A stretch of DNA of 64,000 bases from an uncultured Acetatifactor sp. (GTDB lineage: Bacteria; Bacillota; Clostridia; Lachnospirales; Lachnospiraceae): NCBI GenBank assembly GCA_934402315.1, contig CAKRTS010000005.1:62001-126000 (forward strand). The letters run 5' to 3'. Shown here piece after piece: positions 26,098 through 38,673 of this stretch. The translations under genes and the position numbers were made by a program. The notes under the pieces are model-generated. The model was not told where the DNA came from. It worked only from the letters and a program-made list of their open reading frames with translations, and searched no databases. Position 1 is the first letter of the stretch. Each line of letters starts with the position of its first letter.

Positions 26098-26742
26098 ATG
26101 AAACTGATCGCAGAAAGGATCAATAAGACGCTAAAGGGAAAAACGATTCTTAACAATATCAGTCTGGAACTGGAGAGTGGAAAGGTGTACGGCTTCTGGG
26201 GACGGAACGGTTCGGGAAAAACCATGCTCTTCCGCGCCCTGTCCGGTCTGATGTCGATCGACTCCGGCATTATCCGTTGGAACGGACAGGAATTACACAA
26301 GGATTTCACCGTCCTGCCCAGTCTGGGAATCACACTGGAACACGCGGGACTTTACCCCGGATTGACCGGCATGGAAAATCTGACATACCTTGCAAAAATA
26401 CGGAATACGATTGGGAAACAGGAAATCATGGATGCCATCCGCCGGGTCGGTCTTGATCCGTATGACAGAAGAACGTTCGGAAAATACTCCATGGGAATGA
26501 AACAGCGCCTGGTCATTGCACAGGCTGTCATGGAACATCCTGATATTATTATGCTGGACGAACCGACGAATGGTCTGGACGAATCGGGTGTTGAAGAGAT
26601 CCGCCGATTAATTGAGGAGGAAAGAAACCGCGGCGCACTGATCCTTCTGAGCAGTCATAACCGCGATGATATGGACATTCTGGCTGATGACAGATACAGG
26701 CTTTCCGACGGAAGTCTGATAACGGAGGGGAATGAAACGTGA
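26098..26742 (+). CDS. ABC transporter ATPase of the cassette
   Basis: A 214-residue ATPase with all motifs: Walker A GRNGSGKTM (about residue 38), Q-loop, the signature YSMGMKQRL, Walker B IIMLDEPTNGLD and the switch His in LLSSHNRDDM. It belongs to the CcmA/NatA-like group that powers ABC-2 exporters and antimicrobial-peptide immunity pumps. Its start directly follows the stop of the second permease, and its TGA overlaps the GTG of the next gene (GTGA), so the four genes form one unit. Confidence 0.9.
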   Translation: MKLIAERINKTLKGKTILNNISLELESGKVYGFWGRNGSGKTMLFRALSGLMSIDSGIIRWNGQELHKDFTVLPSLGITLEHAGLYPGLTGMENLTYLAKIRNTIGKQEIMDAIRRVGLDPYDRRTFGKYSMGMKQRLVIAQAVMEHPDIIMLDEPTNGLDESGVEEIRRLIEEERNRGALILLSSHNRDDMDILADDRYRLSDGSLITEGNET

Positions 26743-27431
26743 AGCTGAAATGGATATTATGGACAACGGTCACGCTGATGCTGGCGGCGATGGGCTTTGG
26801 TATTTATGAAAAAAGAAGTTATACCGATATTTCAAAGGATGCTTCCTATCTTGAGCAGCTCTATGTGGCGGAGCTGCCGGAATCCAATGCTTTCGCTGTC
26901 AGCAGGCAGCTTTCCGAAACTCTGCCACTTGCCCCCGACATTGTCAGGGTTACTGTCAAAGGAGAAGTCGAGCATCTGTTCAAAACGAGCAGACAGCTCG
27001 TAAAAGTAGAACAGATCTATCAGGGTAAATCGTTGAGCCCGGGTGAAGAATTCTATGTCACCTCCGGTCGCTGGGAGCTCATTGCGGCCTCCGACCCCTC
27101 CGATGGGAATAGGGTGCAGCGCGGTTTTATCAATTTTCTGAATTCAGGGGAAGAATATCTGCTGTTTCTGGGCGAAAGGGTTGATGGTCCCGGCGAAACC
27201 ACCCCGATCTTTGAATTGTACGGAGGCATTGAAACCCTTCTTGCACCTGCATTCTCCTATCAGGAGCACAAGGATGTAATCGTTCCGATCATGGACGGAG
27301 CCTCCACCTATGTGCCCTACAGCGAAGTTTGCGACAATGAATTCTTTGTGACAACTCAGGCAGCACTTGACGCACTGCTTGAGCTGAAGGAAACGATGCT
27401 ACAAAAATATCCGGAGGCTGTACAACCGTGA
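26739..27431 (+). CDS. Membrane-anchored extracytoplasmic protein of the cassette, unknown function
   Basis: A 230-residue protein starting at GTG, overlapping the ATPase stop by four bases. The N-terminus has one membrane segment (about residues 4-20, WILWTTVTLMLAAMGFG) and the rest is likely outside the cell, with a beta-rich core including VRVTVKGEVEHLFKTSRQLVKVEQIYQGK and GEEYLLFLGERV. I do not recognise the family. Its position suggests an accessory or immunity subunit of the exporter. The stop codon lies in the loop of an 11-bp perfect hairpin. Confidence 0.7.
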   Translation: MKLKWILWTTVTLMLAAMGFGIYEKRSYTDISKDASYLEQLYVAELPESNAFAVSRQLSETLPLAPDIVRVTVKGEVEHLFKTSRQLVKVEQIYQGKSLSPGEEFYVTSGRWELIAASDPSDGNRVQRGFINFLNSGEEYLLFLGERVDGPGETTPIFELYGGIETLLAPAFSYQEHKDVIVPIMDGASTYVPYSEVCDNEFFVTTQAALDALLELKETMLQKYPEAVQP

Positions 27432-27442
27432 ACAGCCTCCGG
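27411..27442 (+). terminator. Hairpin ending the ABC cassette
   Basis: CCGGAGGCTGT (27411-27421) pairs perfectly with ACAGCCTCCGG (27432-27442), and the stop codon is in the loop. No T-run follows, so termination may be weak or the hairpin may protect the 3' end. Confidence 0.5.
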
Positions 27443-27469
27443 TCTAATAATACATCAGACTGTGCTTCC

Positions 27470-27506
27470 CCGCCCGGCATCGCGTCCGTGCCTTGCAATG
27501 ACTGTC
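27470..27506 (-). repeat. Small relic of the SH3-protein gene
   Basis: About 36 bases here match 31 of 36 positions of the sequence near 28312-28348, which encodes LQGTDTMQDGE in the SH3-protein gene. It is a third fragment of that locus, at the right border of the ABC cassette. Confidence 0.55.
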
Positions 27507-27552
27507 TCTAACAATTTATCCATTTGACTATGTTTGGCAAAATCACAGTGTT

Positions 27553-27798
27553 TTATTTTTCTATATTGGAATCTTCCAGTTCCATTTCTCTTTTTAATTT
27601 CCTTATTTTCATGGAATTCCATACGATTAGTGCAAAAAGAACAAATAAAACAGCAATTGCAAAAATAGCCAATTGATATGGAAGGTTCGAAATGTATGCT
27701 CCCACAATTAACATTACCACAAGAAAAAAGCAGCAAAAAAGAGTAACTCTTTTTTTGCAAATATTCACTTTTTCTTCTAGTAATTGTATATCGTTCAT
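27553..27798 (-). CDS. Small two-helix membrane protein
   Basis: An 81-residue protein with a coiled-coil-like N-terminus (NDIQLLEEKVNICKKR), two membrane helices (about residues 18-35 and 43-60) and a charged tail. The ATG at 27798 is preferred because AAGGAG lies nine bases upstream; an earlier ATG adjoins that site. The DNA is AT-rich like the left edge of the ABC cassette. The function is unknown; a role in immunity or regulation of the cassette is only a guess from position. Confidence 0.5.
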   Translation of the reverse strand: MNDIQLLEEKVNICKKRVTLFCCFFLVVMLIVGAYISNLPYQLAIFAIAVLFVLFALIVWNSMKIRKLKREMELEDSNIEK

Positions 27799-27866
27799 TT
27801 CACACATCTCCTTTTCAGTGTTGGCACATAATATGTCATGCCCTTCTATCGGTTTATTTTATTCCA

Positions 27867-29938
<2,072 letters not shown>

Positions 29939-30106
29939 TTCTATATCTTACCACTCTTTCACGGATTGGAAAACCCTTTTCGCTGAAAAAAGATTTTGTT
30001 ATTAGCCAGCTCCGGCGCGAACTTCATGACTAAATTCCGGAAATTCGGAAATCCTCAAAAGCAGAATACGATACACAAGGCGCACACGCGCAGAAACGAG
30101 GTTGAT

Positions 30107-32518
30107 ATGCGAGAAATCATTTCCTTTAATGACAACTGGGTCTTCTCCAAGGACGGCACACACTGGGAGCTTGTGACATTGCCGCACACCTGGAATGCGA
30201 TTGACGGCATGGACGGCAAGGGAGAATACTACCGCGGTATATGCCAGTACCAGAAAGAGTTTTGCGCCCCGCAGGCTCCCGCCGGAACGCGGTATGTCCT
30301 CGAGGTGCTCGCCTGCTCCTTGAGCGGCACTGTGTTCTTAAACGGTCAGGAGCTGATGCGCCACGAGGGCGGCTATTCCTCCTTCACCGTCGATCTCACA
30401 GACACGCTCCGTCCGGCGCCGGAGGCAAACACCTTGACCATCCTCGCCGACAATTCCCCCAGAGATGATATTTATCCGCAGCTTGCAGACTTTACCTTCT
30501 ACGGCGGTCTCTACCGCGGTGTGAACCTGATGCTGCTGCCGGAAACGCATTTTGACGTCGGCTTCCACGGTGCGCCGGGACTTGCCGTCACGCCGGAGGT
30601 TCTCGACAGCAGCGTCCTCCCCGACAACGGCTCGGAGACAAAGCTCTACCCCTCCTGCTGCAATGTCAGCAGCGTCACCCCCGCTGCCATGCTGCACCTC
30701 AACAGCTGGGTCATCTCCCCTTCGCCCGACATGACCGTCCGGTATTCCATCACGGACGCAGAAGGCAGAGTCATCGCGGAGAGCTGGAGACCTTCTGAAA
30801 ATCCGAAGACAGACATTCTTCTGACGACGCCCCACCTCTGGCAGGGCGTGCGTGACCCTTACCTGTATCGCTGTACGGCAACACTGGTCTACCGCAACGA
30901 AACCGTGGACGAGGTGACAACCCGCTTCGGCATCCGCTTTTTCTCGGTAGATCCCGAAAAAGGCTTTTTCCTGAACGGCTCTCCCATGATGCTGCGCGGC
31001 GTGTCCCGGCATCAGGATCTGCTCTGGCAGGGAAATGCGCTGACAAAGGAGCAGCATTACAGGGATGCCGCACTGATAGCCGAGCTTGGCGCCAATACCG
31101 TCCGTCTCGCCCACTATCAGCACAGCCGGGATTTCTACGATGCCTGTGACGAGTACGGCTTCATCGTCTGGGCAGAGATTCCCTACATCAGCAGCCAGAG
31201 CGACGATCCGAAGGCTCACGACAACTGCCGCCTCCAGATGACTGATCTGATCTACCAGAACTACAACCACCCCTCCATCTGCTTCTGGGGAATTTCCAAC
31301 GAGATCACCATCGCCGGAGAAAAGCCCGGACTTGTGGAAAACCACCGGGATCTGAACGCTCTTGTGAAGGAGCTTGACCCCAGCCGCCTGACGACGATTG
31401 CCCATGTCAGCATGCTCCCCATGGACAGCGCGCTCCACGGCATCACGGACGTCGAAAGCTATAATCACTACTTTGGCTGGTACGGCGGAAGCTATGAGAA
31501 AAACGAAGAATGGCTGGATGAATTTCACCGGAAGAATCCCGAAATCTGTCTCGGTCTGTCGGAATACGGCGCGGAGGGCATTATCACCTGGCAGCCGGAC
31601 GAGGCGAAATGCCGTGACTACTCCGAGCGCTATCAGGCAGAATATCATGAACACATGGCAAAGATCCTCATGGAACGCCCCTATCTCTGGTCCACCCACG
31701 TCTGGAACATGTTTGATTTCGGCTGCGCGGCAAGAAATGAAGGCGGAACCGCCGGGCGAAACAACAAGGGGCTTGTCAGCATGGACCGCAGGATCAAAAA
31801 GGAAGCCTTCTATCTCTACAAGGCGTACTGGAGCCGCGAGCCATTCGTCTATCTCTGTGGGAAGCGCTATGCCCAGCACGCCTCGGAGACCGTCTCCGTG
31901 AAGCTCTACTCCAATCAGCCCTGCGTCACGCTGTATGTCAACGGGCAGGCATTCGGAACACAGTACGGCGACAAGATCTTTACCTTTGAAAACGTGCCGC
32001 TGGAAAAAGGCTTCACCTATCTGACGGCAACCGCTCCGGTCACAAGCATTGCCGCCTACGCCGGTATCCGCTCCGGTTCCGCACTGTCTGACTGCTCCGG
32101 GACCGTCTCCGACAGCATGACCTTGGAAAAGGTAGCGCAAAAGCCAGAGATCTACACACTGCCTCAGGAGGACGATGACGCGGACGGCGTCGCCAACTGG
32201 TTTGAGCAGGTAGAGACAATCGCCAGCGACGCGCCGATGGAATTTTCCGAGGAACATTTCTCCGTCCACGACAAAATAAATACCATCTGTGCGAATGACG
32301 AAGCATTTTCCATCCTCTCCAACGCCATGTTTGCCATGTCCGGCATGAAGCTGAAAAAGTCCATGCTCGCCATGATGGGCGGAAAGACGCTGTACGACCT
32401 CTTCGGCATGCTGGGCGGAAACGGCATGCACGCCGGGGAAAAGGCGGACTCCACCCACAAGGTTCCCGAGAACGCCTTACAGATCATCAACGCCGAGCTC
32501 GCGAAAGTGAAAAAGTAA
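30107..32518 (+). CDS. GH2 family glycoside hydrolase (beta-galactosidase-like)
   Basis: An 803-residue enzyme. An N-terminal sugar-binding sandwich (about residues 10-190, with YYRGICQYQKEF and GGLYRGVNLML) is followed by an immunoglobulin-like domain and a TIM barrel (about 310-600). The catalytic acid is Glu399 in WGISNEITIAG and the nucleophile Glu486 in LSEYGAEG. The C-terminus has a further beta domain and a helical tail. There is no signal peptide, so it acts inside the cell. The best guess is beta-galactosidase; galactosidase versus other GH2 activities cannot be settled by eye. ACGAGGT precedes the ATG; earlier in-frame ATGs overlap the structured repeat region and lack a site. Its last 32 bases overlap the convergent P-ATPase gene. 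Confidence 0.93.
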   Translation: MREIISFNDNWVFSKDGTHWELVTLPHTWNAIDGMDGKGEYYRGICQYQKEFCAPQAPAGTRYVLEVLACSLSGTVFLNGQELMRHEGGYSSFTVDLTDTLRPAPEANTLTILADNSPRDDIYPQLADFTFYGGLYRGVNLMLLPETHFDVGFHGAPGLAVTPEVLDSSVLPDNGSETKLYPSCCNVSSVTPAAMLHLNSWVISPSPDMTVRYSITDAEGRVIAESWRPSENPKTDILLTTPHLWQGVRDPYLYRCTATLVYRNETVDEVTTRFGIRFFSVDPEKGFFLNGSPMMLRGVSRHQDLLWQGNALTKEQHYRDAALIAELGANTVRLAHYQHSRDFYDACDEYGFIVWAEIPYISSQSDDPKAHDNCRLQMTDLIYQNYNHPSICFWGISNEITIAGEKPGLVENHRDLNALVKELDPSRLTTIAHVSMLPMDSALHGITDVESYNHYFGWYGGSYEKNEEWLDEFHRKNPEICLGLSEYGAEGIITWQPDEAKCRDYSERYQAEYHEHMAKILMERPYLWSTHVWNMFDFGCAARNEGGTAGRNNKGLVSMDRRIKKEAFYLYKAYWSREPFVYLCGKRYAQHASETVSVKLYSNQPCVTLYVNGQAFGTQYGDKIFTFENVPLEKGFTYLTATAPVTSIAAYAGIRSGSALSDCSGTVSDSMTLEKVAQKPEIYTLPQEDDDADGVANWFEQVETIASDAPMEFSEEHFSVHDKINTICANDEAFSILSNAMFAMSGMKLKKSMLAMMGGKTLYDLFGMLGGNGMHAGEKADSTHKVPENALQIINAELAKVKK

Positions 32519-35150
32519 GCGCAATGATCTCGTGGGCAAACAGCGGCGCCGCCGACAACAGGCTCAGCCGCATCCACTCCCTGCCGGAAAGCGGCGAGGT
32601 GCCGAAGGCATTAATCAGAAACGGCACCTCCGTCACGGCGAACTGCAGCAGAAAGCCCACCACACACGCGACGATCATCAGCTTGTTCTCAAAATGGTTC
32701 ATGCAAAGCACCGAGCGGTTCGTATCGCGCATGCCGACCGCGTGCCAGAGCTGACTCATCCCGAGCACCGTGAAGGCATAGGTCTGCGCCTTGGAAAGAA
32801 CCCAGCCCTCCCGCAGCGTATCGGCGAGCGCCTGGATGCTCAGCTCCGCTCCCTGAAGGTTCAGAAGCGCCACGGGAAGCATGAGAAACGCCGTCAGGCT
32901 GACCGCAGCGATCAGAGCCCCGTAAAGACAGGTACAGGCGAAGCCTCCCCTCGAGAAAAGGCTTTCGGAGGCTTTTCTCGGCGGCTGGCGCATCAGCGTC
33001 TTCCCATCATTTTTATCCACTCCGAGCGCTAACGCCGGAAGGGAATCCGTAATCAGGTTGATCCAGAGGATATGACTGGACTTGAGCGGCGCCGCCAGCC
33101 CGCAGACCACGGCAAGAAACATGGTAATGATCTCCCCGAGATTTGAGGACAGGAGGAAAATCACGGACTTCCGGATATTCTCATAGACACCGCGGCCCTC
33201 TTCAATTGCGCGCCGGACTGTCGCAAAATTGTCATCCGTCAGAATCATGTCCGCCGCCTGTCTCGCCACATCCGTACCGTTCTTTCCCATGGCAATGCCA
33301 ATGTCGGCTCTCTTTAACGAAGGAGCGTCGTTTACCCCGTCTCCGGTCATGGCGACAATCTCCCCCCTCGCCCTGAAGCCGTCCACAATGCGCACCTTCT
33401 GCGCCGGTGACACTCTGGCGAACACCCTCACCTGCCCCAGTCTTCCCGCGAGCTCCTCATCCGTAAGATGCCCCAGCGTCTCTCCCGTCATGCACTGCTC
33501 AAACCGCTCCACAATACCGAGCTGCTTTCCGATGGCAAAAGCAGTATCCACATGATCCCCCGTAATCATGACCGTCGTGACACCCGCCTGCTTAAAATCC
33601 GCCACCGCCTGTGCTGCCTCGGGTCTCGCCGGATCGCGCATCCCGACCATCCCCAGAAAGACCAGTTCGCTCTCCACGGGCTGTGAAACTCCGGTTCTCA
33701 TGGAGACGGCAAGCGTCCGCAGCCCCTCCGCAGACATTGCCGCCACCGCCTCCTGTATCTGTCTCCGCTGCTCCGGTGTCAGGCGCGAGACACCCTGCCC
33801 CGTCCTCAGCTGGCTGCAGCACTTGAGCACCTCGTCCGGCGCCCCCTTCGTATAGGAGACGGAGCCGTGCAGCGTCGTCATCATCTTGCGGTCGGAGTCA
33901 AAAGGAAGCTCACCGGTCCGCGGATAACGGCGCTCCGCTTCCTCCTTCCCGAGCTCCACCTTCTCCGCCATATCTAAAAGCGCAAGCTCCGTCGGATCTC
34001 CCGTCCTGTTACCCTCCTCCAGCACTGCGTCATTGCAGAGCGTCATTCCGAGAAAGAAATCCGGCGCATCCGCAGACCGGAGGGCGGAGGACGGCTGTAA
34101 TCTGCCGTTCACAAAACATTTTTCCACCGTCATCCGGTTCTGTGTCAGTGTGCCTGTCTTGTCGGAGCAGACCACGCTTACCGCGCCGAGCGTCTCCACC
34201 GAGGGAAGTCTCCGCACGATCGTGTTCACCCTGACCATCCTTGTCACACTGAGCGCCAGACAGATCGTAACCACCGCCGGAAGCCCCTCCGGCACAGCGG
34301 CAACCGCCAGCGAGATCGCCGTAATCAGCATCTCCGGCACATTACGGTGCTGTAGCACGGCAATGCCGAACAGTACTGCACACAAAAGAAGCGACAGGAG
34401 ACTCAGAACCTTTCCAAGCTCTCCCAGCCGCTTCTGCAGCGGTGTCATTTCCTCTTTCGCCTCGGTAATCATGGTTGCAATCTGCCCCAGCTCGGTATCC
34501 ATTCCGGTCGCCGTGACAACGCCCTGCCCTCTTCCGTAGGTGACAATGGTTGACATATATGCCATGTTGCGTCTGTCTCCGAGCGGGATCGCCGCCCTAC
34601 CGCTCCGGTTCAGCGGAAGGAAAGCGCTGTCCTTATCCACCGGAACAGCCTCTCCCGTCAGCGCAGACTCCTCAATCTTTAAATTCGCACTCTCCGTCAG
34701 CCGCAGATCAGCCGGAACCTGACAGCCCGCCTCCAGCCATACCAGATCTCCCCGGACAAGCTCCGCCGCAGGAAGCTCCTGCCTCCTGCCGTCCCGGATG
34801 ACAAATGCCTTCGGGCTGGTCAGCTTTTTTAAGGACTCCAGTGCCTTTCTCGCCTTTCCCTCCTGCAATACGCCCACCGTCGCATTGAGCATCACAACCA
34901 CGCCTATAATGATGGCATCACTGTATTCGCCGAGAAAGATTGACACTGCCGCCGCCACGATCAGCACATAGATGAGCGGATCATTCAACTGTTCCAGAAA
35001 GGATTCCAGAACCGTTTTCTTCCTCGCGCCCTTCATCTCGTTTCTGCCATACGCCGCCAGCCGCTTTGCCGCCTCTGTCTCCGTAAGTCCCCTGACGCTG
35101 TCCGTCTTTAATTCCGCTACCGCCTCTGCCGCGCTGCTTTGTTCAAACAT
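32487..35150 (-). CDS. P-type Ca2+-transporting ATPase
   Basis: An 887-residue cation pump of the P2 group. The phosphorylated Asp is in [14 protein letters not shown], the actuator motif is [10 protein letters not shown], the hinge motif [18 protein letters not shown], and helix motifs [14 protein letters not shown] and [13 protein letters not shown] carry residues that bind calcium in SERCA-like pumps. It probably exports Ca2+ from the cytoplasm. The start is uncertain: the ATG at 35150 gives the usual N-terminus ([14 protein letters not shown]), with GGGGAGGG about 13 bases upstream; 35195 is also in frame but without a site. The 3' end overlaps the convergent GH2 gene by 32 bp. Confidence 0.93.
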   Translation of the reverse strand: MFEQSSAAEAVAELKTDSVRGLTETEAAKRLAAYGRNEMKGARKKTVLESFLEQLNDPLIYVLIVAAAVSIFLGEYSDAIIIGVVVMLNATVGVLQEGKARKALESLKKLTSPKAFVIRDGRRQELPAAELVRGDLVWLEAGCQVPADLRLTESANLKIEESALTGEAVPVDKDSAFLPLNRSGRAAIPLGDRRNMAYMSTIVTYGRGQGVVTATGMDTELGQIATMITEAKEEMTPLQKRLGELGKVLSLLSLLLCAVLFGIAVLQHRNVPEMLITAISLAVAAVPEGLPAVVTICLALSVTRMVRVNTIVRRLPSVETLGAVSVVCSDKTGTLTQNRMTVEKCFVNGRLQPSSALRSADAPDFFLGMTLCNDAVLEEGNRTGDPTELALLDMAEKVELGKEEAERRYPRTGELPFDSDRKMMTTLHGSVSYTKGAPDEVLKCCSQLRTGQGVSRLTPEQRRQIQEAVAAMSAEGLRTLAVSMRTGVSQPVESELVFLGMVGMRDPARPEAAQAVADFKQAGVTTVMITGDHVDTAFAIGKQLGIVERFEQCMTGETLGHLTDEELAGRLGQVRVFARVSPAQKVRIVDGFRARGEIVAMTGDGVNDAPSLKRADIGIAMGKNGTDVARQAADMILTDDNFATVRRAIEEGRGVYENIRKSVIFLLSSNLGEIITMFLAVVCGLAAPLKSSHILWINLITDSLPALALGVDKNDGKTLMRQPPRKASESLFSRGGFACTCLYGALIAAVSLTAFLMLPVALLNLQGAELSIQALADTLREGWVLSKAQTYAFTVLGMSQLWHAVGMRDTNRSVLCMNHFENKLMIVACVVGFLLQFAVTEVPFLINAFGTSPLSGREWMRLSLLSAAPLFAHEIIALTFSLSRARR

Positions 35151-35251
35151 ATCCGTCCCATGCCCTCCCCGCTGTGTTCCAGACAGCTCTCTCATTTTCT
35201 GTCCGTCACATTATCCTATGCCGGCTGGGACAAAAACATGTCCAAACAACT

Positions 35252-36811
35252 TTAACTGTTCAATAATTGTTTCGTGTATTCCTGCGTCGGATGGCGGAAC
35301 AGCTCCTCCGTCTCCCCGATCTCAAGAATCTGTCCCTCCTTCATGACCATGATCCTGTCACACATATGGTAGACCACATTGATGTCATGGGAGATGAAAA
35401 GACAGGACAGGTGCATCTCCTGCTGGAGCTTTTGCAACAGCTCCATGATCTGCGCCTGAATCGTCACATCCAGCGCAGACACCGGCTCATCCGCGACAAT
35501 CAGCCCCGGATTTGTGATGAGCGCCTGTCCGATGCTGATTCTCTGCCGCTGTCCGCCCGAAAGCTGGGACGGCTTTCTATGGAAGAAGCTGTCCTCCATG
35601 CCCACGCGGTGAAGCATATCATAGGCTGCCGCCTCCATATCCTGCCTGCTCATGGCGAGTGACGGATTGAGCGCAGCCGCAGCCCTGAGCGGCTCCTGCA
35701 GCAGCCAGCCGATCGTCTTTACCGGATTCAGACTGCTGTAAGGGTCCTGAAAGATCATCTGCGGACGGATTGTATGGTGACGGATTTCGCCCGTGATGTC
35801 CGTATTCATGCCCAAAATTGCCTTTGAAAGAGAGGTCTTTCCGCAGCCGCTCTCGCCGACAAGTCCCAGACTCTCCCCCTTATAGATGTCAAAAGCCGCA
35901 TGCTTCACGACACAATGCTTTTCCTTCCTTGCAAAGAGGCTGTTGCCGCTGTCCCTGTAGAACACGGACAGATCCTTCACCTCCAAAACGCACTCCCTCT
36001 TATCCTTGTTTTGCAGCACGGAAACGCGCGGCTTTAACCGCGACGGAACCGCCTCGATCAGTGTCCTTGTATACTCCTCACGCGGATTTTCAAAAATGTC
36101 CTCCGTCTTTCCCTGTTCAACGATCCTTCCGTCCTTCATGACTGCGACGCGATGGCATATCCTCCGCGCGAGATTCAGGTCATGTGTGATGAACAGCATG
36201 GAGTTCTGTTCCTTCTCATTGATCTCTTTCAGAAGCTCCATAATCTGGTTCTGAATCGTGACATCCAGTGCTGTCGTCGGCTCGTCGCAGACAACCAGAT
36301 CGGGGTGGAGGATGATCGCCATTGCAATCATCACGCGCTGTCTCATACCGCCGGACAGTTGATGGGGATAGCTGTCATATACCTTCTCTATATCGCGCAG
36401 ACCGACGGCGTCGAAGGTCTCGAGCACCTTCGCTCGGATCTCCTCTTTGGTATAGTCCGTGTGCAGCTCCAGCATCTCGCCGACCTGTCTTCCGACACGC
36501 TGCGTCGGGTTCAGTGAGGTCATCGGCTCCTGAAACACCATCGACATCTCCGCACCCTGAAATTTGCGGTACAATGCCATGTCCAGCGGCTTTCCCGCCT
36601 CCCGGAGCACCGTTCCGTCGAACACGATCCTTCCGCCCGTTACCTCAGCCGCCTCCGACACCAGCCCCATAAAGGTCAGGGCAGTCACGGATTTTCCCGA
36701 ACCAGACTCCCCCACCACGCCGAGGATTTCTCCATCCTTCAGCTCAAGATTCACATTTTTTACAACCTCTGTCCCGTCGAAGGCGACAGAAAGATTTTCG
36801 ATTCTGATCAA
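35252..36811 (-). CDS. Oligopeptide/dipeptide ABC transporter, fused double ATPase
   Basis: A 519-residue protein with two complete ATPase domains. Domain 1 has Walker A GESGSGKS, signature LSGGMRQR and Walker [13 protein letters not shown]. Domain 2 has [16 protein letters not shown] and [12 protein letters not shown]. It combines the usual DppD and DppF halves in one chain and energises the two permeases encoded upstream. The TTG start at 36811 is chosen because GGAGG lies seven bases upstream. It is the last gene of the binding-protein, DppB, DppC, DppDF unit. Peptides are the usual cargo; nickel or oligosaccharides are possible in this family. Confidence 0.93.
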   Translation of the reverse strand: MIRIENLSVAFDGTEVVKNVNLELKDGEILGVVGESGSGKSVTALTFMGLVSEAAEVTGGRIVFDGTVLREAGKPLDMALYRKFQGAEMSMVFQEPMTSLNPTQRVGRQVGEMLELHTDYTKEEIRAKVLETFDAVGLRDIEKVYDSYPHQLSGGMRQRVMIAMAIILHPDLVVCDEPTTALDVTIQNQIMELLKEINEKEQNSMLFITHDLNLARRICHRVAVMKDGRIVEQGKTEDIFENPREEYTRTLIEAVPSRLKPRVSVLQNKDKRECVLEVKDLSVFYRDSGNSLFARKEKHCVVKHAAFDIYKGESLGLVGESGCGKTSLSKAILGMNTDITGEIRHHTIRPQMIFQDPYSSLNPVKTIGWLLQEPLRAAAALNPSLAMSRQDMEAAAYDMLHRVGMEDSFFHRKPSQLSGGQRQRISIGQALITNPGLIVADEPVSALDVTIQAQIMELLQKLQQEMHLSCLFISHDINVVYHMCDRIMVMKEGQILEIGETEELFRHPTQEYTKQLLNS

Positions 36812-36855
36812 TTTCGTTTCCTCCGGGCTTTAGCCTTTTACAAACACGCAAAGCG

Positions 36856-37665
36856 TCAGTCTCTGCGGCGGATTCCTTCACTGAAAAGCGAAAAGCCGAG
36901 CACGATCCATGCGATTGTCACCCCCGGCGCCAGCGCATACCATGGAGCCGTCTGTAAATACCCCTGTGCATCGGACAGCATCTTACCGAGACTTGCATCC
37001 GGCGGCTGTACCCCGATACCTAAATAGCTCATACCGGACTCCGCCAGAATCGCATTGTTGAAACCGATCATTACGGAGACCCAGAAAACCGAGAAAATAT
37101 TCGGCAGAATATGCACAAACAGGATTCGGGAACGCTTGACACCCATGAGCCTTGCCCGTTTAATGTAGTCGGCATCCCGCAGCCGGATAAACTCGCTTCT
37201 GACAATCCTGACAAAGCTCGGCACAAAGACGATTCCCAGCGCCAGAATGACATTCTGTCTTCCGTTGCCGAGGATGCTGATAAGCACCAGCGCCAGCAGA
37301 ATGCTCGGGAAGCCGTTGACGGCATCCGTGATCCGCATGACAAGCTCATCGACAACGCCGCCGAAATAACCCGTGAGCGCCCCCAGCAGGATTCCGATGG
37401 ATGCCGAAAACAGCACGACAAGGCTTCCTATCACGATAGTCGTTCCGAGCCCCTTCATGACGCGCGAGAAGATGTCGCGCCCGAAGTTATCCGTGCCAAA
37501 GAGGTGCCTGAGAGAGGGCGCCGCAAATTTCTCAGAGGCGGACATCGCCGTTGTGCTGTAGGGCGTCCAGAAAAAGCCGACAATTCCCAAAAGCAGGGCA
37601 AGCCCTGTCATGATCAGACCCGCGATCAGATATTTATTCCATTTTCTGCCGTTGTTCTTCTTCAT
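36856..37665 (-). CDS. Oligopeptide ABC transporter permease (DppC-like)
   Basis: A 269-residue membrane protein with the DppC/OppC layout. An N-terminal helix is followed by FGTDNFGRDIFSRVMKG and the permease core with the EAA-type loop VRSEFIRLRDADYIKRARLMG. It pairs with DppB as the transmembrane channel. The ATG at 37665 has GGGAG seven bases upstream and starts 19 bases after the dppB-like stop; the longer open frame from 37758 overlaps dppB and has no site. Confidence 0.93.
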   Translation of the reverse strand: MKKNNGRKWNKYLIAGLIMTGLALLLGIVGFFWTPYSTTAMSASEKFAAPSLRHLFGTDNFGRDIFSRVMKGLGTTIVIGSLVVLFSASIGILLGALTGYFGGVVDELVMRITDAVNGFPSILLALVLISILGNGRQNVILALGIVFVPSFVRIVRSEFIRLRDADYIKRARLMGVKRSRILFVHILPNIFSVFWVSVMIGFNNAILAESGMSYLGIGVQPPDASLGKMLSDAQGYLQTAPWYALAPGVTIAWIVLGFSLFSEGIRRRD

Positions 37666-37684
37666 AAAATTTCTCCCACAGGTC

Positions 37685-38644
37685 TTATTTCCCGCTGATT
37701 CTCGGATCGATGACACGGTACAGGATGTCCACAAGGAAATACACAAAAATAACGACAAAGGTAATATAGAGAATCAGAATTTCCACCACCGGGAAATCCC
37801 TCGTATTGATCGAACTGATCAGCAGTCTGCCGATACCGGGCAGACCGAACACCTGCTCAATGACGATGCTTCCCGCGACAATCTCCGCGATAATCATGCC
37901 GAGGAAGGTCGTGACAGGCATCATGGCGTTCCGGAGCACATGTCCGTACATGACCCTTCTCTTCGTACAGCCCTTACTGTATGCCGTCCGCACATAGTCC
38001 GCTTTCATCTCCGTCAGCATGGAATTTCTCAGGAAACGCGCCGTCATGGCAATCTTCGGCAGAGCGATCGACAACGCCGGGAACAACAGGTAGCCGAGGA
38101 AGCGTCCGAAATCTTCCTTATAGCTGACATAGCCTCCGGGTGCAAACCATTTCAGCAGAATGCCGAACAGATAAGTCACCAGAATTCCTAAGAAGAAGGA
38201 CGGTATCGCCATCGTGATCTGTGTGACGACCCCAAGCGCGGCATCCAGAACACGGTTGCTGCTCCTCGCCCAGAGCACGCCGAGCGGAATGGAGACCGCA
38301 ACGATCAGCACAAGCGCCACCGCCGCCAGCCAGAGTGTCACGGGCAGCTTGTCCCCGATCAGCTCAGACACCGGCATCATCTCATTCATATTCTTGGAAT
38401 ATCGGTAACTGTTTCCGAAATCACCCTTCAGTACACCGCCCGCCCAGCTGAAATACCGGACAACAGGCGGCTTGTTCAGACCCAGCTCTTCCCGAAGCTG
38501 TTCCTCCCTCTCGGGAGTCGCTTCCGTTCCCAGAATGGATGTCACGACATCCCCGGGAATGATCTGGAAAGCGAGGAAAGCCGCCACGGAAACCAGGAAC
38601 AATGTCATAATGAGAGTCAGAATTTTTTTTATAATGTATTTCAC
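37685..38644 (-). CDS. Oligopeptide ABC transporter permease (DppB-like)
   Basis: A 319-residue membrane protein of the DppB/OppB type: an N-terminal helix, the large extracellular loop with GLNKPPVVRYFSWAGGVLKGDFG and six core helices with the loop MLTEMKADYVRTAYSKG. It starts at GTG (38644) after AGGAGG, 29 bases after the binding-protein gene. It forms the channel with the DppC-like subunit. Confidence 0.93.
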   Translation of the reverse strand: MKYIIKKILTLIMTLFLVSVAAFLAFQIIPGDVVTSILGTEATPEREEQLREELGLNKPPVVRYFSWAGGVLKGDFGNSYRYSKNMNEMMPVSELIGDKLPVTLWLAAVALVLIVAVSIPLGVLWARSSNRVLDAALGVVTQITMAIPSFFLGILVTYLFGILLKWFAPGGYVSYKEDFGRFLGYLLFPALSIALPKIAMTARFLRNSMLTEMKADYVRTAYSKGCTKRRVMYGHVLRNAMMPVTTFLGMIIAEIVAGSIVIEQVFGLPGIGRLLISSINTRDFPVVEILILYITFVVIFVYFLVDILYRVIDPRISGK

Positions 38645-38673
38645 GCGGTGCTTTCCTCCTTTTCCTCTTACTT

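Noticed and set aside
30338..32458. 706-codon open frame on the minus strand inside the GH2 gene
   Set aside because: It is antisense to a clear glycoside hydrolase with both catalytic Glu residues and has no recognisable domain.
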